From Isosphaeraceae bacterium (GTDB taxonomy: Bacteria > Planctomycetota > Planctomycetia > Isosphaerales > Isosphaeraceae), in assembly GCA_026004735.1 (NCBI GenBank), contig BPJS01000001.1, positions 3,359,641 through 3,423,640 on the forward strand: a stretch of 64,000 nt of DNA, given 5' to 3'. Both the position numbers and the translations under genes were made by a program. Numbering within the stretch: the stretch's first letter is position 1; each line of letters opens with the position of its first letter. A model generated the notes under the pieces. The model worked only from the letters and a program-made list of their open reading frames with translations, made no database searches and was not told the DNA's origin. This document shows positions 35,157-46,332 of this stretch, piece by piece.

Positions 35157-36644
35157 CTACAGGTAGGGTGAGAGCAACCGGAACACCCCGTTCCGCAGCC
35201 GTTGCAGCAACGGCGCCTCCCGCAGATCCCGCAGCGTCAGCTCAGCGCTGATCGCCCTCCGCGCCTCCACGATCGGACGCAACGCCGCCGCCAGCTCCGT
35301 CCCATAGCACTCCAGATTGACCTCAAAATTCAGCCGAAAACTCCGCGCATCCACATTCGCCGACCCTAAAAACGCCCACGCCTCGTCCACGATCATCAGC
35401 TTCGTATGGTCAAACGGCGGTGGCGTCTGATACACCCGGCAACCCCCCTCTAACACCTGTTCCAGAAATGGCGGCATCGCCCAGTCCACATACGGCAAAT
35501 TGCTCCGCCGCGGCACAATCAACTCCACCTCCACTCCCCGCATCGCGGCCACTTCCAACGCCGACACCAACGCCTCATCCGGAAAAAAATACGGCGTCAC
35601 AATCACAATCGACCGCCGCGCCTGGCTCACCGCACCCAGCATCGTCAGCAGCAGCCGATCAATGTCGTCGTCCGGTCCATCGTCCACACACCGCGCCGCC
35701 GTCGCTCCCGCCCCCGCCAGTACCGGAAACCACGCCTCTCCCTCCAGCCGCTCCCCAGTCGAAAACTCCCAGTCATCGACAAACACCCGCATCAGATCGC
35801 CCACCACCGGACCCTCAACCCGAAAATGCAAGTCGTGGTGCCGGCCTCGCTTCTCCCGCCGTCCATCCAGCCACCCATCCCCATGCACAAACTGCTCATT
35901 GATGTTCATCCCCCCCGTGAATGCCAGCCGCCCATCCGCGATCAAAATCTTGCGATGCATCCGCAAATTGACAAACCGCAACCACGCCGGAGCCAGCGTC
36001 GGGATAAACGTGGCCACCGGCACCCCCGCCCGACGCAACCGCGGCACACTCGACCGCCACCCATACCGCGACCCCACGTCGTCAATCAACACCCGGACCG
36101 CCACCCCGCGCTCCACCGCCCCCCGCAACGCCGCGTGAAACCGCCGCCCCGCCGCATCCGGGTAAAACAAATACGTCGCCAGCGCCACCGACTCCCGCGC
36201 TCCATCAATCGCCGCCACCATCGCCGGATACGCTTCGTCCCCATCCACCAGCGGATCCACCCGATTCCCCGTCCAAAGCAACCGACCGCTGGCCACCGCA
36301 CCCAACCGCGCCAGCGGCGTCAAGTGCGATGCCCCCACACCCAACATCGTCGCCAATTCCTCCGGCTCCTCAATCGCCACCGCATGCGACGGCCACCTCA
36401 CCCGGCCCCGCCGCAACGAACGCGCCTTACGCCGGATCCGATTAATCCCAAACACCACATACAGCAGCGTCCCCACAAACGGCGACACCCAGATCAATCC
36501 CACCCAGCCAATCGCCGACCTCGTCTGCCGCTTCGTCAACACCACATGGCACGAGGCCGCCACACTGATCGCAACATCCACGACCGTCACCACCCACGGC
36601 CACCACGGCATCAACCCCTCCAGCTTCCTCCACCCGTCCAACAA
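35157..36644 (-). CDS. Cardiolipin synthase (phospholipase D family)
   Basis: A 495-residue inner-membrane enzyme that condenses two phosphatidylglycerols to cardiolipin. Two N-terminal membrane helices (VVTVVDVAISVAASCHVVL, AIGWVGLIWVSPFVGTLLYVVFG) precede two PLD catalytic HKD motifs, MHRKILIADGRLAFTGGMN and FDHTKLMIVDEAWAFLGSANVD. Length and layout match ClsA. The start at ATG 36644 gives a 16-residue lead before the first helix. It is divergent from uvrA, and the 244-base interval holds the LexA-like element described below. Confidence 0.93.
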   Translation of the reverse strand: MLDGWRKLEGLMPWWPWVVTVVDVAISVAASCHVVLTKRQTRSAIGWVGLIWVSPFVGTLLYVVFGINRIRRKARSLRRGRVRWPSHAVAIEEPEELATMLGVGASHLTPLARLGAVASGRLLWTGNRVDPLVDGDEAYPAMVAAIDGARESVALATYLFYPDAAGRRFHAALRGAVERGVAVRVLIDDVGSRYGWRSSVPRLRRAGVPVATFIPTLAPAWLRFVNLRMHRKILIADGRLAFTGGMNINEQFVHGDGWLDGRREKRGRHHDLHFRVEGPVVGDLMRVFVDDWEFSTGERLEGEAWFPVLAGAGATAARCVDDGPDDDIDRLLLTMLGAVSQARRSIVIVTPYFFPDEALVSALEVAAMRGVEVELIVPRRSNLPYVDWAMPPFLEQVLEGGCRVYQTPPPFDHTKLMIVDEAWAFLGSANVDARSFRLNFEVNLECYGTELAAALRPIVEARRAISAELTLRDLREAPLLQRLRNGVFRLLSPYL

Positions 36645-36663
36645 GCCCCATCCTCCCCTCGCA

Positions 36664-36693
36664 TGGACACATCATGGCGAACAAGTGTATCCT
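36664..36693 (+). promoter_or_regulatory. Putative SOS-controlled promoter of uvrA with a LexA-like box
   Basis: TGGACA (36664-36669) and TATCCT (36688-36693) are 18 bases apart, a plausible sigma-70 promoter facing uvrA. Overlapping its -10, positions 36678-36691 read CGAACAAGTGTATC, close to the Gram-positive/actinobacterial LexA operator CGAAC-N4-GTTCG (left half perfect, right half GTATC). An operator over the -10 before uvrA is the classic SOS arrangement. The LexA recognition sequence of this lineage is not known to me, so the call is an inference. Confidence 0.4.
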
Positions 36694-36888
36694 ACCCCCA
36701 CCCCCTGACGCCCCAACCCTCGGAGAATCTTCCAACCTCCCGCCGTCCACCCCGTAGACTCCGCCCACAATCCACGTCAACCCGATCCGGCCCGATCCCT
36801 TCCGCTCCGGCCACCCCTCCCCGCCCTTCCCTTGAAACGCTCCCACCAACGGCCCCGCTCCAGACCCTCGGAATCACCCCCTCCCCGG

Positions 36889-39800
36889 ATGCCTCCCTCC
36901 CAGATCGTCATCCGCGGCGCTCGCGAGCACAACCTGCGCGACGTTGACCTCGACCTGCCCCGCGGCCAGCTCATCTGCTTCACCGGCGTCTCCGGCTCCG
37001 GCAAAAGCTCGCTCGCCTTCGACACCCTCTACGCCGAAGGCCAGCGCCGCTACATGGAAAGCCTCTCCTCCTACGCCCGCCAGTTTCTCGGCCAACTGCC
37101 CAAGCCCCAGGTCGACCGCATCGACGGCCTCTCCCCCTCCATCGCCATCCAGCAAAAAACCGCCGGACGCAACCCCCGCTCCACCGTCGGCACCATCACC
37201 GAAATCAGCGACCACCTCCGCGTCCTCTTCGCCCGCGTCGGCACCCAGCACTGCCCCCAGTGCGGCCAGCCCGTCGCCGCCCAGACCCGCGACCAGATCG
37301 TCGCCCGAATCCTCGACCTGCCACCCCGCACCCCCCTGATCCTCCTGGCCCCCTTAATCCGCGGCCAGAAGGGCGAATACAAGGACCTCTTCGCCGAACT
37401 GGCCCGCGCCGGCTTCGTCCGCGCCCGCGTCGACGGCCAGATCGTCTCCTTGGCCAACCCCCCCACCCTCGACCGCCAAATCAAACATTCGATCGAGTTG
37501 GTCATCGACCGCCTCCACGCCGATCCCGCCTCCTCACTCCGCCTGGCCGAAGCCGTCGATACCGCCCTCAAACGCGGTGACGGCACCCTGATCGTCGCCG
37601 TCCCCGGTTCCCCCGACCTCGTCCTCTCCTCCCGCTACGCCTGCCCCAACTGCCGCATCGGCTTCGACCCCCCCTCACCCCAACACTTCTCCTTCAACAG
37701 CCCCCAGGGCATGTGCCCCGCCTGCGACGGCCTCGGTACCCGCCACGAGTTCGATCCCGACCTGCTCGTCCCCGACCCCTGCCTCTCCCTCTGGGACGGC
37801 GCCATCGCCCCCCTCGGCCCCGTCAAACACATGGGCCGCTGGCGCCGCCACCTTTTCGAGGGACTGGCCCGCACCCTCGAGGCCGACTCCCCCAACGGCC
37901 CCCCCCCAAAAACCCTCCTCAAAACACCCTGGGCCGACCTTCAGCCCGCCTGGCGCGACGCCATCCTCCACGGCACCAACGGCCGCCCCATCATCGCCCG
38001 CTGGACCTCCGGCCGACGTTCCCATTCCCACGCCCAACCCTGGCACGGCATCGCCACCGAGCTGCTCGAAAAATACCGCTCCGGCGGCTGGATGGCCCGC
38101 GCCACCCTCGAACCCTACCTCCGCGCCCGCCCCTGCTCCGAATGCCGCGGCTCACGCCTCAACCCCCGCGCCCGCGCCATGCGCGTCGCCGGCCGATCCC
38201 TCCCCGAACTCGGCTCTTGGCCCCTCGACCAGCTCGCCGCCTGGTTCGACTCCCTCGCCGCCTCACCCCTTCACCCCTCCTCCCCCAACAACTCCCACCC
38301 CCTCGACCCCCTCTCCCGCACCATCGCCGACGACCTCCTCAAAGAAATTCGCTCCCGACTCTCCTTCCTCCTCGACGTCGGCCTCCACTACCTCTCCCTC
38401 GACCGACCCGCCGCCTCCCTCTCCGGCGGCGAAGCCCAACGCATCCGCCTAGCCAGCCAGGTCGGCGCCCGCCTGGTCGGCGTCCTCTACATCCTCGACG
38501 AACCCTCCATCGGCCTCCACCCCCGCGACAACGACCGCCTCATCGCCTCGCTCCAACGCCTCCGCGACCTCGGCAACACCGTCATCGTCGTCGAACACGA
38601 CGAAGACACCATGCGCGCCGCCGACCTCCTCGTCGACTTCGGCCCCGGCCCCGGCATCCACGGTGGCCAGATCGTCGCCGCCGGCTCCCTCGCCTCCATC
38701 GCCCAGTCCAAAAACAGCCTCACCGGCCAGTACCTCTCCGGCCGTAAATCGATCCCCATCCCACCCCAACGCCGTTCCCCCTCCTCCCGCCAACTCATCG
38801 TCCGCGGCGCCTCCCACCACAACCTCAAAAACCTCGACGTCGCCTTCCCCCTCGGACTCTTCATCTGCGTCACCGGCGTCTCCGGCTCCGGCAAAAGCTC
38901 CCTCGTCTCCGACATCCTCCGCAACGCCCTCGCCCGCGACCTCAACGGCGCCTCCACCACCCCAGGAACCCACTCCCATATCGAAGGACTCGAACATCTC
39001 GATAAAATCATCGATATCGACCAGTCCCCCATCGGCCGCACCCCCCGCTCCAACCCCGCCACCTACATCAAACTCCTCGACCTCATCCGCGACCTCTACG
39101 CCCGTCTCCCCGACGCCAAAGCCCGCGGCTTCAAACCCGGCCGCTTCTCCTTCAACGTCCCCGGTGGCCGCTGCGAGGCCTGCGAAGGCAACGGCTCCAA
39201 CCGCCTCGAAATGGACTTCCTGGCCGACGTCTGGGTCACCTGCCCCGTCTGCTCCGGCAAACGCTTCAACCGCGAAACCCTCCAGGTCCAGTTCAAGGGC
39301 AAATCCATCGCCGACGTCCTCGACATGGACGTCCAGGAAGCCCTCGACCACTTCGCCCACATCCCCGCCATCGCCTCCATGCTCCAGACCCTCCACCGCG
39401 TCGGCCTGGACTACATCAAGCTCGGACAACCCTCGCCCACCCTCTCCGGCGGCGAGGCGCAACGCATCAAACTCGCCCGCGAACTGGTCCGCAAATCCAC
39501 CGGCCGTACCCTCTACGTCCTCGACGAACCCACCACCGGCCTCCATTTCGAGGACGTCCGCCGCCTCCTCGACGTCCTCCACGGCTTCGTCCAGCTCGGC
39601 AACACCGTTATCGTCATCGAGCACAACCTCGACGTCATCAAAACCGCCGACTGGATCATCGACCTCGGCCCCGACGGCGGCGACGCCGGCGGACGCATCG
39701 TCGCCCAAGGCACCCCCGAACACATCGCCGCCCACCCCGAGAGCCACACCGGCCGCGCCCTGGCTCGACTCTTCGACCAGCCCTCTCAGTCCCAAGCCGT

Positions 39801-42800
39801 CGCCCCCACCCCCAAGTCCCGCGCCTCTCGTCCCCCCCGCAAACGCCACCGACCCCGCGCCACCGATTCCCCCATCCAGATCCGCGGCGCCGCCCAGCAC
39901 AACCTCAAACAGCTCAACCTCGACCTCCCCCGCCACCGCCTGACCGTCTTCACCGGACCCTCCGGTTCCGGCAAAAGCTCCCTGGCCATCGACACCCTCT
40001 ACGCCGAAGGCCAACGCCGCTACGTCGAAAGCCTCTCGGCCTACGCCCGCCAGTTCCTCGCCCCGCTCCAGAAACCCAAAGTCGACCACATCCACGGCCT
40101 CGCTCCCGCCATCTGCATCGAACAAAAAACCACCTCCAAAAGCCCTCGCTCCACCGTCGGCACGATCACCGAAATCCACGACTACCTCCGAATCCTCTTC
40201 GCTCGCCTCGGCCAGCCCCACTGCTCCACCTGCCAGGCCCCCATCGGCACCCAAACCGCCGACGAAATCGTCGAAAAAATCCTCCACCGCTTCCCAGACT
40301 CGCACACCCTGATCCTCGCCCCCGTCCAACCCCCGGACGGCGATAGCCTCGACCCGCTCTGGCAGGAACTCCGCACCGCTGGCTTCGCCCGCGTCCGTAT
40401 CGACGGCTCCACCCACAACCTCGACACCCCTCCCACCCTCTCCCGCCGCCACAAACACCAGATCGAGGTCGTCGTCGATCGCCTCCGCATCCGCCCGGAT
40501 ACCCGCTCCCGCCTGGCCGACTCAGTCGCCACCGCCCTCAACCTCGGCCGCGGCAGCCTCCGCCTCGCCCTGGTCGACCTGACCCGCCCCGAACCCCTCT
40601 GGACCGTCCACCGCTATAGCCAGCTCCGCGCCTGCGAACCCTGCGGCCGCTCCTTCGAGGAACTCACCCCCCAGCACTTCTCCTTCAACAGCCCCCTGGG
40701 ATGGTGCCCCGCGTGCCAAGGCCTCGGCGTTCAGCAAGGCGCCGACCCGGCCGCCCTCATCCCCGACGGCCGCCGCTCGATCCGCCAGGGCGCCATCGAC
40801 CCCTGGCCCCGTTTCGACGACAACCCCCTCTTCGCCCGCATGATCGAAACCCTCGCCCATCACCTCGGCCTCGACCTCGACCTGCCCTTCGACGACCTCG
40901 ACGCCCACCTCCGCCGCCACCTCCTCCACGGCACCGGCGACACTTGGTTCCACGTTCCTCCCGCCGCCGGCCAGCCCGCCTTCTCCTTCCAGTACAAGGG
41001 GCTCTTTCCGGCCATCGACGAGGCCGCTCGCCTCTCACCCTCTCTTCGCTCCCGCCTCCAGGGCATGGTCGGCGAGGTCGAATGCGTCGCCTGCATGGGC
41101 TCCCGCCTCCGCGACGACGCAGCCGCCGTTCGCTTCCAGGGCCACACCATCGACCAGATCGCCCGCTGGCCCCTCCACCGCACCCGCTCCTTCTTCGAAC
41201 ATCTCCCACTCACTCCGGAACAGACGCACATCGCCGCCGACCTGCTTCGCGAAATCCGCCAACGCCTCGACTTCCTCATCGACGTCGGCCTCGACTATCT
41301 CAGCCTCGCGCGACCCTCCCCCACCCTCTCCGGCGGCGAGGCCCAACGCATCCGCTTGGCCAGCCAGCTCGGCAGCGGGCTGACCGGCGTCCTCTACGTC
41401 CTCGACGAACCCACTATCGGCCTCCACCCCCGCGACAACCAACGCCTCCTGGCCGCTCTCCAACGACTCCGCGACCTCGGCAATACCCTGGTCGTCGTCG
41501 AACACGACCGCGAAATCATCCAGGCCGCCGACCACCTCGTCGACTTCGGCCCAGGCTCCGGATCCCTCGGCGGACACATCACCGCCGCCGGCACCCCCAA
41601 TCAGATCAAATCCAACCACGCATCCCTTACCGGCCGCTACCTCACCCACCGCGCCGCCATCCCCGTCCCCACCAACCGCCGCATCAGCCCCGACACCCTC
41701 CCCGCTCCCACTCCGACCACCCCCGCTACCCCCACTCCTGGCCTCCGAACCACCCGCAAACCCCACTCGTCAACCCCTCCTCCCCCCCCCACCTCCTCCC
41801 GCCATCACCATCCTCGGCGCCCGCCACCACAACCTCAAAAACATCCACGTCACCATCCCCCTCGGAACCCTCACCGTCGTCACCGGCGTCTCTGGCTCCG
41901 GCAAAAGCTCCCTGGTCGACGACATCCTCGCCCGCGCGGCCCGCCAGCGCATCCACCACGCCTCAACCCAACCCGGCGCCCACGACCGTATCGACGGCCT
42001 CGAACACATCGACAAAGTCATCACCGTCGATCAATCCCCACTCGGCTCCACACCCGCCTCCAACCCCGCCACCGCCACCGGCCTCTTCGACCTCATCCGC
42101 CAGCTCTTCGCCAGACTCCCCGAAGCCCGCCGCCGCGGCTTCACCCCGGGCCGCTTCTCCTTCAACATCCCCGGCGGACGCTGCGAAGCCTGCCAGGGCC
42201 ACGGCCAGAAACGCATCGAAATGCACTTCCTCCCCGACGTCTGGATCACCTGCGACGCCTGCCACGGCGCTCGTTTCGGCGCCGATGTCCTCGCCGTCCA
42301 GTTCCGTGGCCGCTCCATCGCCGACGTCCTGGCCATGACCGTCGCCGACGCCCTCGACCTCTTCGCCGGAGTCCCCAGAATCCGCAAAATCCTCCAGACC
42401 TTGCACGACGTCGGCCTCGACTACCTTCCTCTCGGACAGGCCGCCCCTACCCTCTCCGGCGGCGAATCCCAACGCCTCAAAATCGCCGCCGAACTGGCCC
42501 GCCCCGACTCCGGACGCACCCTCTACCTCCTCGACGAACCCACCACCGGCCTCCACCTCGACGACATCCGCAAACTCCTGGCCGTCCTCCACCGCCTCGC
42601 CGACCTCGGCAACACCGTCGTCGTCGTCGAACACAACCTCGACCTGATCAAATCCGCCGACTGGGTCATCGACCTCGGTCCCGAAGCCGGCTCCGCCGGC
42701 GGCCACCTCGTCGCCCAGGGCACTCCCGAGCAGATCGCTGCCTGCGCCGCCAGCCACACCGGACGCTTCCTCCAGCCGTTGCTGACACTCGGCCCGCATG

Positions 42801-43435
42801 AAGCCCGGCCCCGCTTCGACCCCAAGGCCGAAGCCCAACGCATCCTCGATGCCGCCCGCGCCGCCCGATCCATCGTCCACGCCGAGCTGCAACGCGAGGC
42901 CCAGCCCCCCTGGCTCACCGACGGCCGCCGCTGGCACACCCGCGATCGCGTCACCACCACCGGCAAGCCCTGCCGCTGGGACGGTTCCTTGCTCGACTTC
43001 GTCATCCGCCAACTCACCCAACTCGGCCTGCCCGACCCCGACTGGTCCCAGCGCTCCACCGTCACCATCCCCCACCCCTCCGGCCTCGGACCTCCCCCTT
43101 TTGTCGCCCAGACCGGCTCCGAATGGGTTCTCCGCCTCGGCTTCCGACTCCCCCGACCCCTGTTCCAGGCCGACCAGCTCGCCGCCCAACTGGCCCTCCC
43201 CCCCTTTCACGAAGCCACCCCTCCGGTTCCCTCCGACCTCAAACGCCTCCGCGTCCTCAAATCCCGCGCAGGCCAGGAAATCTGGATTGCCGGCCATAGC
43301 CTCGCCGAATTCCAGACCCCCTCGTTCCTCAAGTTCCTGAACGCCTTCGCCGCCGCCATCACCGGCCGGCCCGTGCCCGACGACCCTTGGGCCGACGCCA
43401 AGGAACGCCTCCGCCGCCTCACCAAGCGCCGCTGA
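36889..43435 (+). CDS. uvrA: Tandem-duplicated UvrA (four ABC ATPase domains), one-base frameshift
   Basis: A 2,181-residue UvrA with two complete copies in one chain, so four nucleotide-binding domains instead of two. Walker A motifs (GSGKSSL) lie near residues 35, 665, 1022 and 1665, and Walker B / D-loop blocks ([13 protein letters not shown] or LDEPTTGLH) near 536, 877, 1504 and 1880. Each copy keeps its zinc-finger cysteine sets (e.g. CPNC...CPAC, CSTC). A hydrophilic linker joins the copies around 975-1000, and a 200-residue C-terminal extension of no known family ends the protein. Between halves of copy 2, at the nine-C run 41782-41790, one extra base breaks the frame; removing it gives [19 protein letters not shown]. 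Similar double UvrA proteins occur in some planctomycetes. Start ATG 36889, because upstream residues are noise. Confidence 0.92.
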
Positions 43436-43581
43436 GCCTCCTCTCACCTAGACCCCCCCCCCCATCAACCCGCCTGCCCACCTGCTCATCCCCCCCTGAC
43501 ATTTGCCTTGCTCGGCGCGTAAGATGCCCGAGTCAGCTCGAGGAGCCGTTGCCGAGGATCCGAGGGAGCGTCGGTCCACTC

Positions 43582-44556
43582 ATGCCCGTTCTCCGCCGTT
43601 CCGAGAATCCCCCCGGCCTCATCATCGAGGCCCTCCCCAACGAACCCGATGGCCGCTACAGCCTCTCCGAGCAAGGCGAGCGCTTCCTGGCCTCCGTCCT
43701 GGGCCTCCACCCCGGCGACACCATCCGGGACAAAGATCTCGCCCTGATGATCGACCGCGGTTGGGCCACCAAACTCCCCCCGACCACCCCCCAGCCCCCA
43801 CCTCACACACCCCACTCCTCCCCCCGCGGCGAGTCCCCAAACCCACGCCCCGCCGCCAGCCGCCGCTCCCGCGGCCGCGAAGTCGCCCTCCAGGTCCTCT
43901 ACCTCAGCGAGCAAAATCCCGAAGTCGACCCCCAGGAAATCGAACGCTTCCTCGCCCGCCGCCTCCGCGACCCCAAGCTCATCGACTACACCCGCTCACT
44001 CGTCGAGGGCGTCCGCTCCCACCTCGCCCAGATCGACGAACGCATCGCCTCCGTCGCCGAAAACTGGCGCCTCGACCGCATGGCCGCCATCGATCGCAAC
44101 ATCCTCCGCCTCGGCGTCTACGAAATGCACTACCGCGACGATATCCCCGTCAAGGTCGCCATCAACGAAGCCCTCGAACTCGCCAAACGCTACAGCACCG
44201 CCCAATCCTCCCGCTTCGTCAACGGCATCCTCGACCGCCTCCAATCCACTCCCGAATCCGAGACATCCCCCTCAACCACGACCAGTCCCCCACCTCCCGA
44301 ACCCGAACCAACCTCGAGCCCTCCCGCGCCGATCCCACCCCCCGAACCGGCCAATCCCCCCAGCCGTCCCGGTTCCCCTCCCCTGGCTTCCCGGGGCGTC
44401 GCCGGCCGCGCCTCTTCGGCCCTGACCTCTTCGGCCAGCGAGCCTCGACCCAACTTGCCCCCCCACGAACCATCCCAGCACAACCCCGACCCACCTCCCG
44501 CGGACTCCCCCGGCTCCTCTCCCAAAGCCGACCCGCCTCCCTCCGCCTCTCCATGA
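43582..44556 (+). CDS. nusB: NusB-domain protein with N- and C-terminal extensions
   Basis: 324 residues. Residues about 95-235 form NusB (SRGREVALQVLYLSEQ, DYTRSLVEGVRSHLAQID, WRLDRMAAIDRNILRLGVYEM, PVKVAINEALELAKRYST), which joins antitermination complexes with S10 on rRNA transcripts. Before it, residues 1-65 form a compact region (RYSLSEQGERFLASVLGLHPGD ... DKDLALMIDRGW) of unknown family; after it about 90 residues are low-complexity proline/serine. ATG 43582 is used; a longer frame from 43387 reads as proline-rich noise. Its stop overlaps the PHP gene start (ATGA). Confidence 0.88.
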   Translation: MPVLRRSENPPGLIIEALPNEPDGRYSLSEQGERFLASVLGLHPGDTIRDKDLALMIDRGWATKLPPTTPQPPPHTPHSSPRGESPNPRPAASRRSRGREVALQVLYLSEQNPEVDPQEIERFLARRLRDPKLIDYTRSLVEGVRSHLAQIDERIASVAENWRLDRMAAIDRNILRLGVYEMHYRDDIPVKVAINEALELAKRYSTAQSSRFVNGILDRLQSTPESETSPSTTTSPPPPEPEPTSSPPAPIPPPEPANPPSRPGSPPLASRGVAGRASSALTSSASEPRPNLPPHEPSQHNPDPPPADSPGSSPKADPPPSASP

Positions 44557-45398
44557 TCTCCGGCCCGGCCGACCTCCACACCCACTCCACCCACTCCGAC
44601 GGCCTCTGCTCTCCCGGCGACCTCGTCCGCGCCGCCGCCACCGTGGGCTTAGCCGCCCTGGCCATCACCGATCACGACACCCTCTCGGCCATCCCCATCG
44701 CCCAACCCGAAGCCCAACGCCTCGGCCTCCACCTGATCCCCGGCGTCGAAATCACCGCCGATTACCGGAACCGAACCATCCACCTCCTCGGCCACTTTCT
44801 CGACCCCAACCACGCTCCCCTCCAATCCGCTCTCCTCTCCCTCCGCACCGCTCGCCTCCAACGCCTCTCCCAGCTCGCCGACCGCCTCGAGCACCTCGGC
44901 TACCCCATCGACCTCAACGCCCTCCGCTCCCACTGGCCCCGCGCCTCCCTCGGCCGCCGCCACCTCGCCCTCTGGCTCGCCCGGACCGGCCAGGTCCAAT
45001 CCCCTGAGGCCGCCTTCCTCGGTCCCCTGGCCGACCACCAGACCGCCGACCTGCCCAGCCCACGCCTACCTTGGGCCGACGCCCTCGCCCTGATTCACGC
45101 CGCCGGCGGTACCTCCGCCCTCGCCCACCCGCCCCGCTGGCTCACCCTGGCCGACCTCGCCCGACTCCAAGCCGCAGGCCTCACCGCCCTCGAAGTCGAC
45201 AGCCCCCGCCTCTCCCGCAGCCGCTCCGGCTCCCTCCGCCAACTCGCCAACCGACTCAACCTCGTCCCGATCGCTGGTTCCGACTTCCACGCCCCCGACC
45301 GCCCCGGCTCGTTCGTCGGCCGCCTCTCCACCCCCGCCAATATCCTCGGCCAACTCCTCGATCGTAAAATGCAACCGCCCTCAACACGTTTCTCCTGA
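44553..45398 (+). CDS. PHP-domain phosphoesterase
   Basis: A 281-residue PHP metal-dependent phosphoesterase of the RNase AM/TrpH type. Metal ligands are visible in ADLHTHSTHSDG (HxH), in ALAITDHDT, in LIPGVEITADY (Glu), in TSALAHPP and in the late IAGSDFHAPDRPG. The family hydrolyses nucleoside 3',5'-bisphosphates or 5'-RNA ends; which activity applies here cannot be told. It starts inside the nusB stop, so the two are coupled and likely cotranscribed with ftsY (18 bases downstream). Confidence 0.93.
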   Translation: MISGPADLHTHSTHSDGLCSPGDLVRAAATVGLAALAITDHDTLSAIPIAQPEAQRLGLHLIPGVEITADYRNRTIHLLGHFLDPNHAPLQSALLSLRTARLQRLSQLADRLEHLGYPIDLNALRSHWPRASLGRRHLALWLARTGQVQSPEAAFLGPLADHQTADLPSPRLPWADALALIHAAGGTSALAHPPRWLTLADLARLQAAGLTALEVDSPRLSRSRSGSLRQLANRLNLVPIAGSDFHAPDRPGSFVGRLSTPANILGQLLDRKMQPPSTRFS

Positions 45399-45416
45399 AC
45401 TTCCACCTGATCGCCC

Positions 45417-46325
45417 ATGCCCCTCAAATCCCTGCTCGACAAACTCCGCCAGGGCCTGGCCCGCACCGCCCACTTGCTTGACTTCCGCTCCTGGTTTCGC
45501 CGCAAGGTCGACCAGGATTTCCTCAACGACCTCGAAGCACGCCTGATCCAAGCCGACGTCGGCGTCCAGGCCACCCAGCGCATCCTCGACCGCGTCCAGG
45601 CCGCCTACGCTCACAAGGAAGTCGATCAGTCGCTCATCGACTTCGTCAAACACGAGCTGAAAGAACTCCTCCGCGACCCCCGCCCCACCACCCTCGCCCA
45701 AGCCCCCAACCGGCCCACCGTTATCCTCGTCGCCGGCGTCAACGGCTCCGGCAAAACCACCTCCATCGCCAAACTCGCCCACTGGCTCCAGACCCAACAA
45801 AAACGCTCCATTGTCCTGGCCGCCTGCGACACCTTCCGCGCCGCGGCCGCCGATCAACTGGCCATCTGGGCCCAACGCTCCAACTCCGATCTGGTCCGAG
45901 GCCACCCCGGCGCCGATCCCGCCTCCGTCGCCCACGACGCCTGCGACCGCGCCCTAGCCCGCGCCGCCGACGTCCTGATCGTCGACACCGCCGGCCGCCT
46001 CCACACCCAAGACCACCTCATGCGCGAACTCGAAAAAATCCGCAATGTCCTCGCCCGCAAAATCCCCGGCGCACCCCACGAAGCACTCCTCGTCCTCGAC
46101 GCCACCAACGGCCAGAACGCCATCCGCCAGGCTCAGCTCTTCACCCGCGCCATCGGCTGCACCGGCATCATCCTCACCAAACTCGACGGCACCGCCAAAG
46201 GCGGCGTCGTCATCGCCGTCCGCCAGACCCTCAACCTCCCCGTCAAATTCATCGGCATCGGCGAAGCGATCGACGACCTCCAGCCCTTCGACCCCGACAG
46301 CTTCGTCGAATCCCTCTTTGCCTGA
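45417..46325 (+). CDS. ftsY: Signal recognition particle receptor FtsY
   Basis: A 302-residue SRP GTPase that docks ribosome-SRP complexes at the membrane. The N-domain (LNDLEARLIQADVGVQATQRIL) and G-domain motifs G1 GVNGSGKTTSIAKLA, G2/DTFRAAA, G3 DTAGRLHTQ, G4 TKLDGTAKGG and the closing GIGEAIDDLQPFDPDSFVESL are all intact. The long acidic A-domain of E. coli FtsY is absent; membrane contact would rely on the short N-terminal amphipathic helix (MPLKSLLDKLRQGLARTAH). It is in a tight run nusB-PHP-ftsY-SGNH. Confidence 0.97.
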   Translation: MPLKSLLDKLRQGLARTAHLLDFRSWFRRKVDQDFLNDLEARLIQADVGVQATQRILDRVQAAYAHKEVDQSLIDFVKHELKELLRDPRPTTLAQAPNRPTVILVAGVNGSGKTTSIAKLAHWLQTQQKRSIVLAACDTFRAAAADQLAIWAQRSNSDLVRGHPGADPASVAHDACDRALARAADVLIVDTAGRLHTQDHLMRELEKIRNVLARKIPGAPHEALLVLDATNGQNAIRQAQLFTRAIGCTGIILTKLDGTAKGGVVIAVRQTLNLPVKFIGIGEAIDDLQPFDPDSFVESLFA

Positions 46326-46332
46326 ACCTCCC

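Noticed and set aside
38449..40458. 669-residue minus-strand frame inside uvrA
   Set aside because: Antisense shadow with Val/Asp/Gly-biased composition typical of GC-rich complements; no domain.
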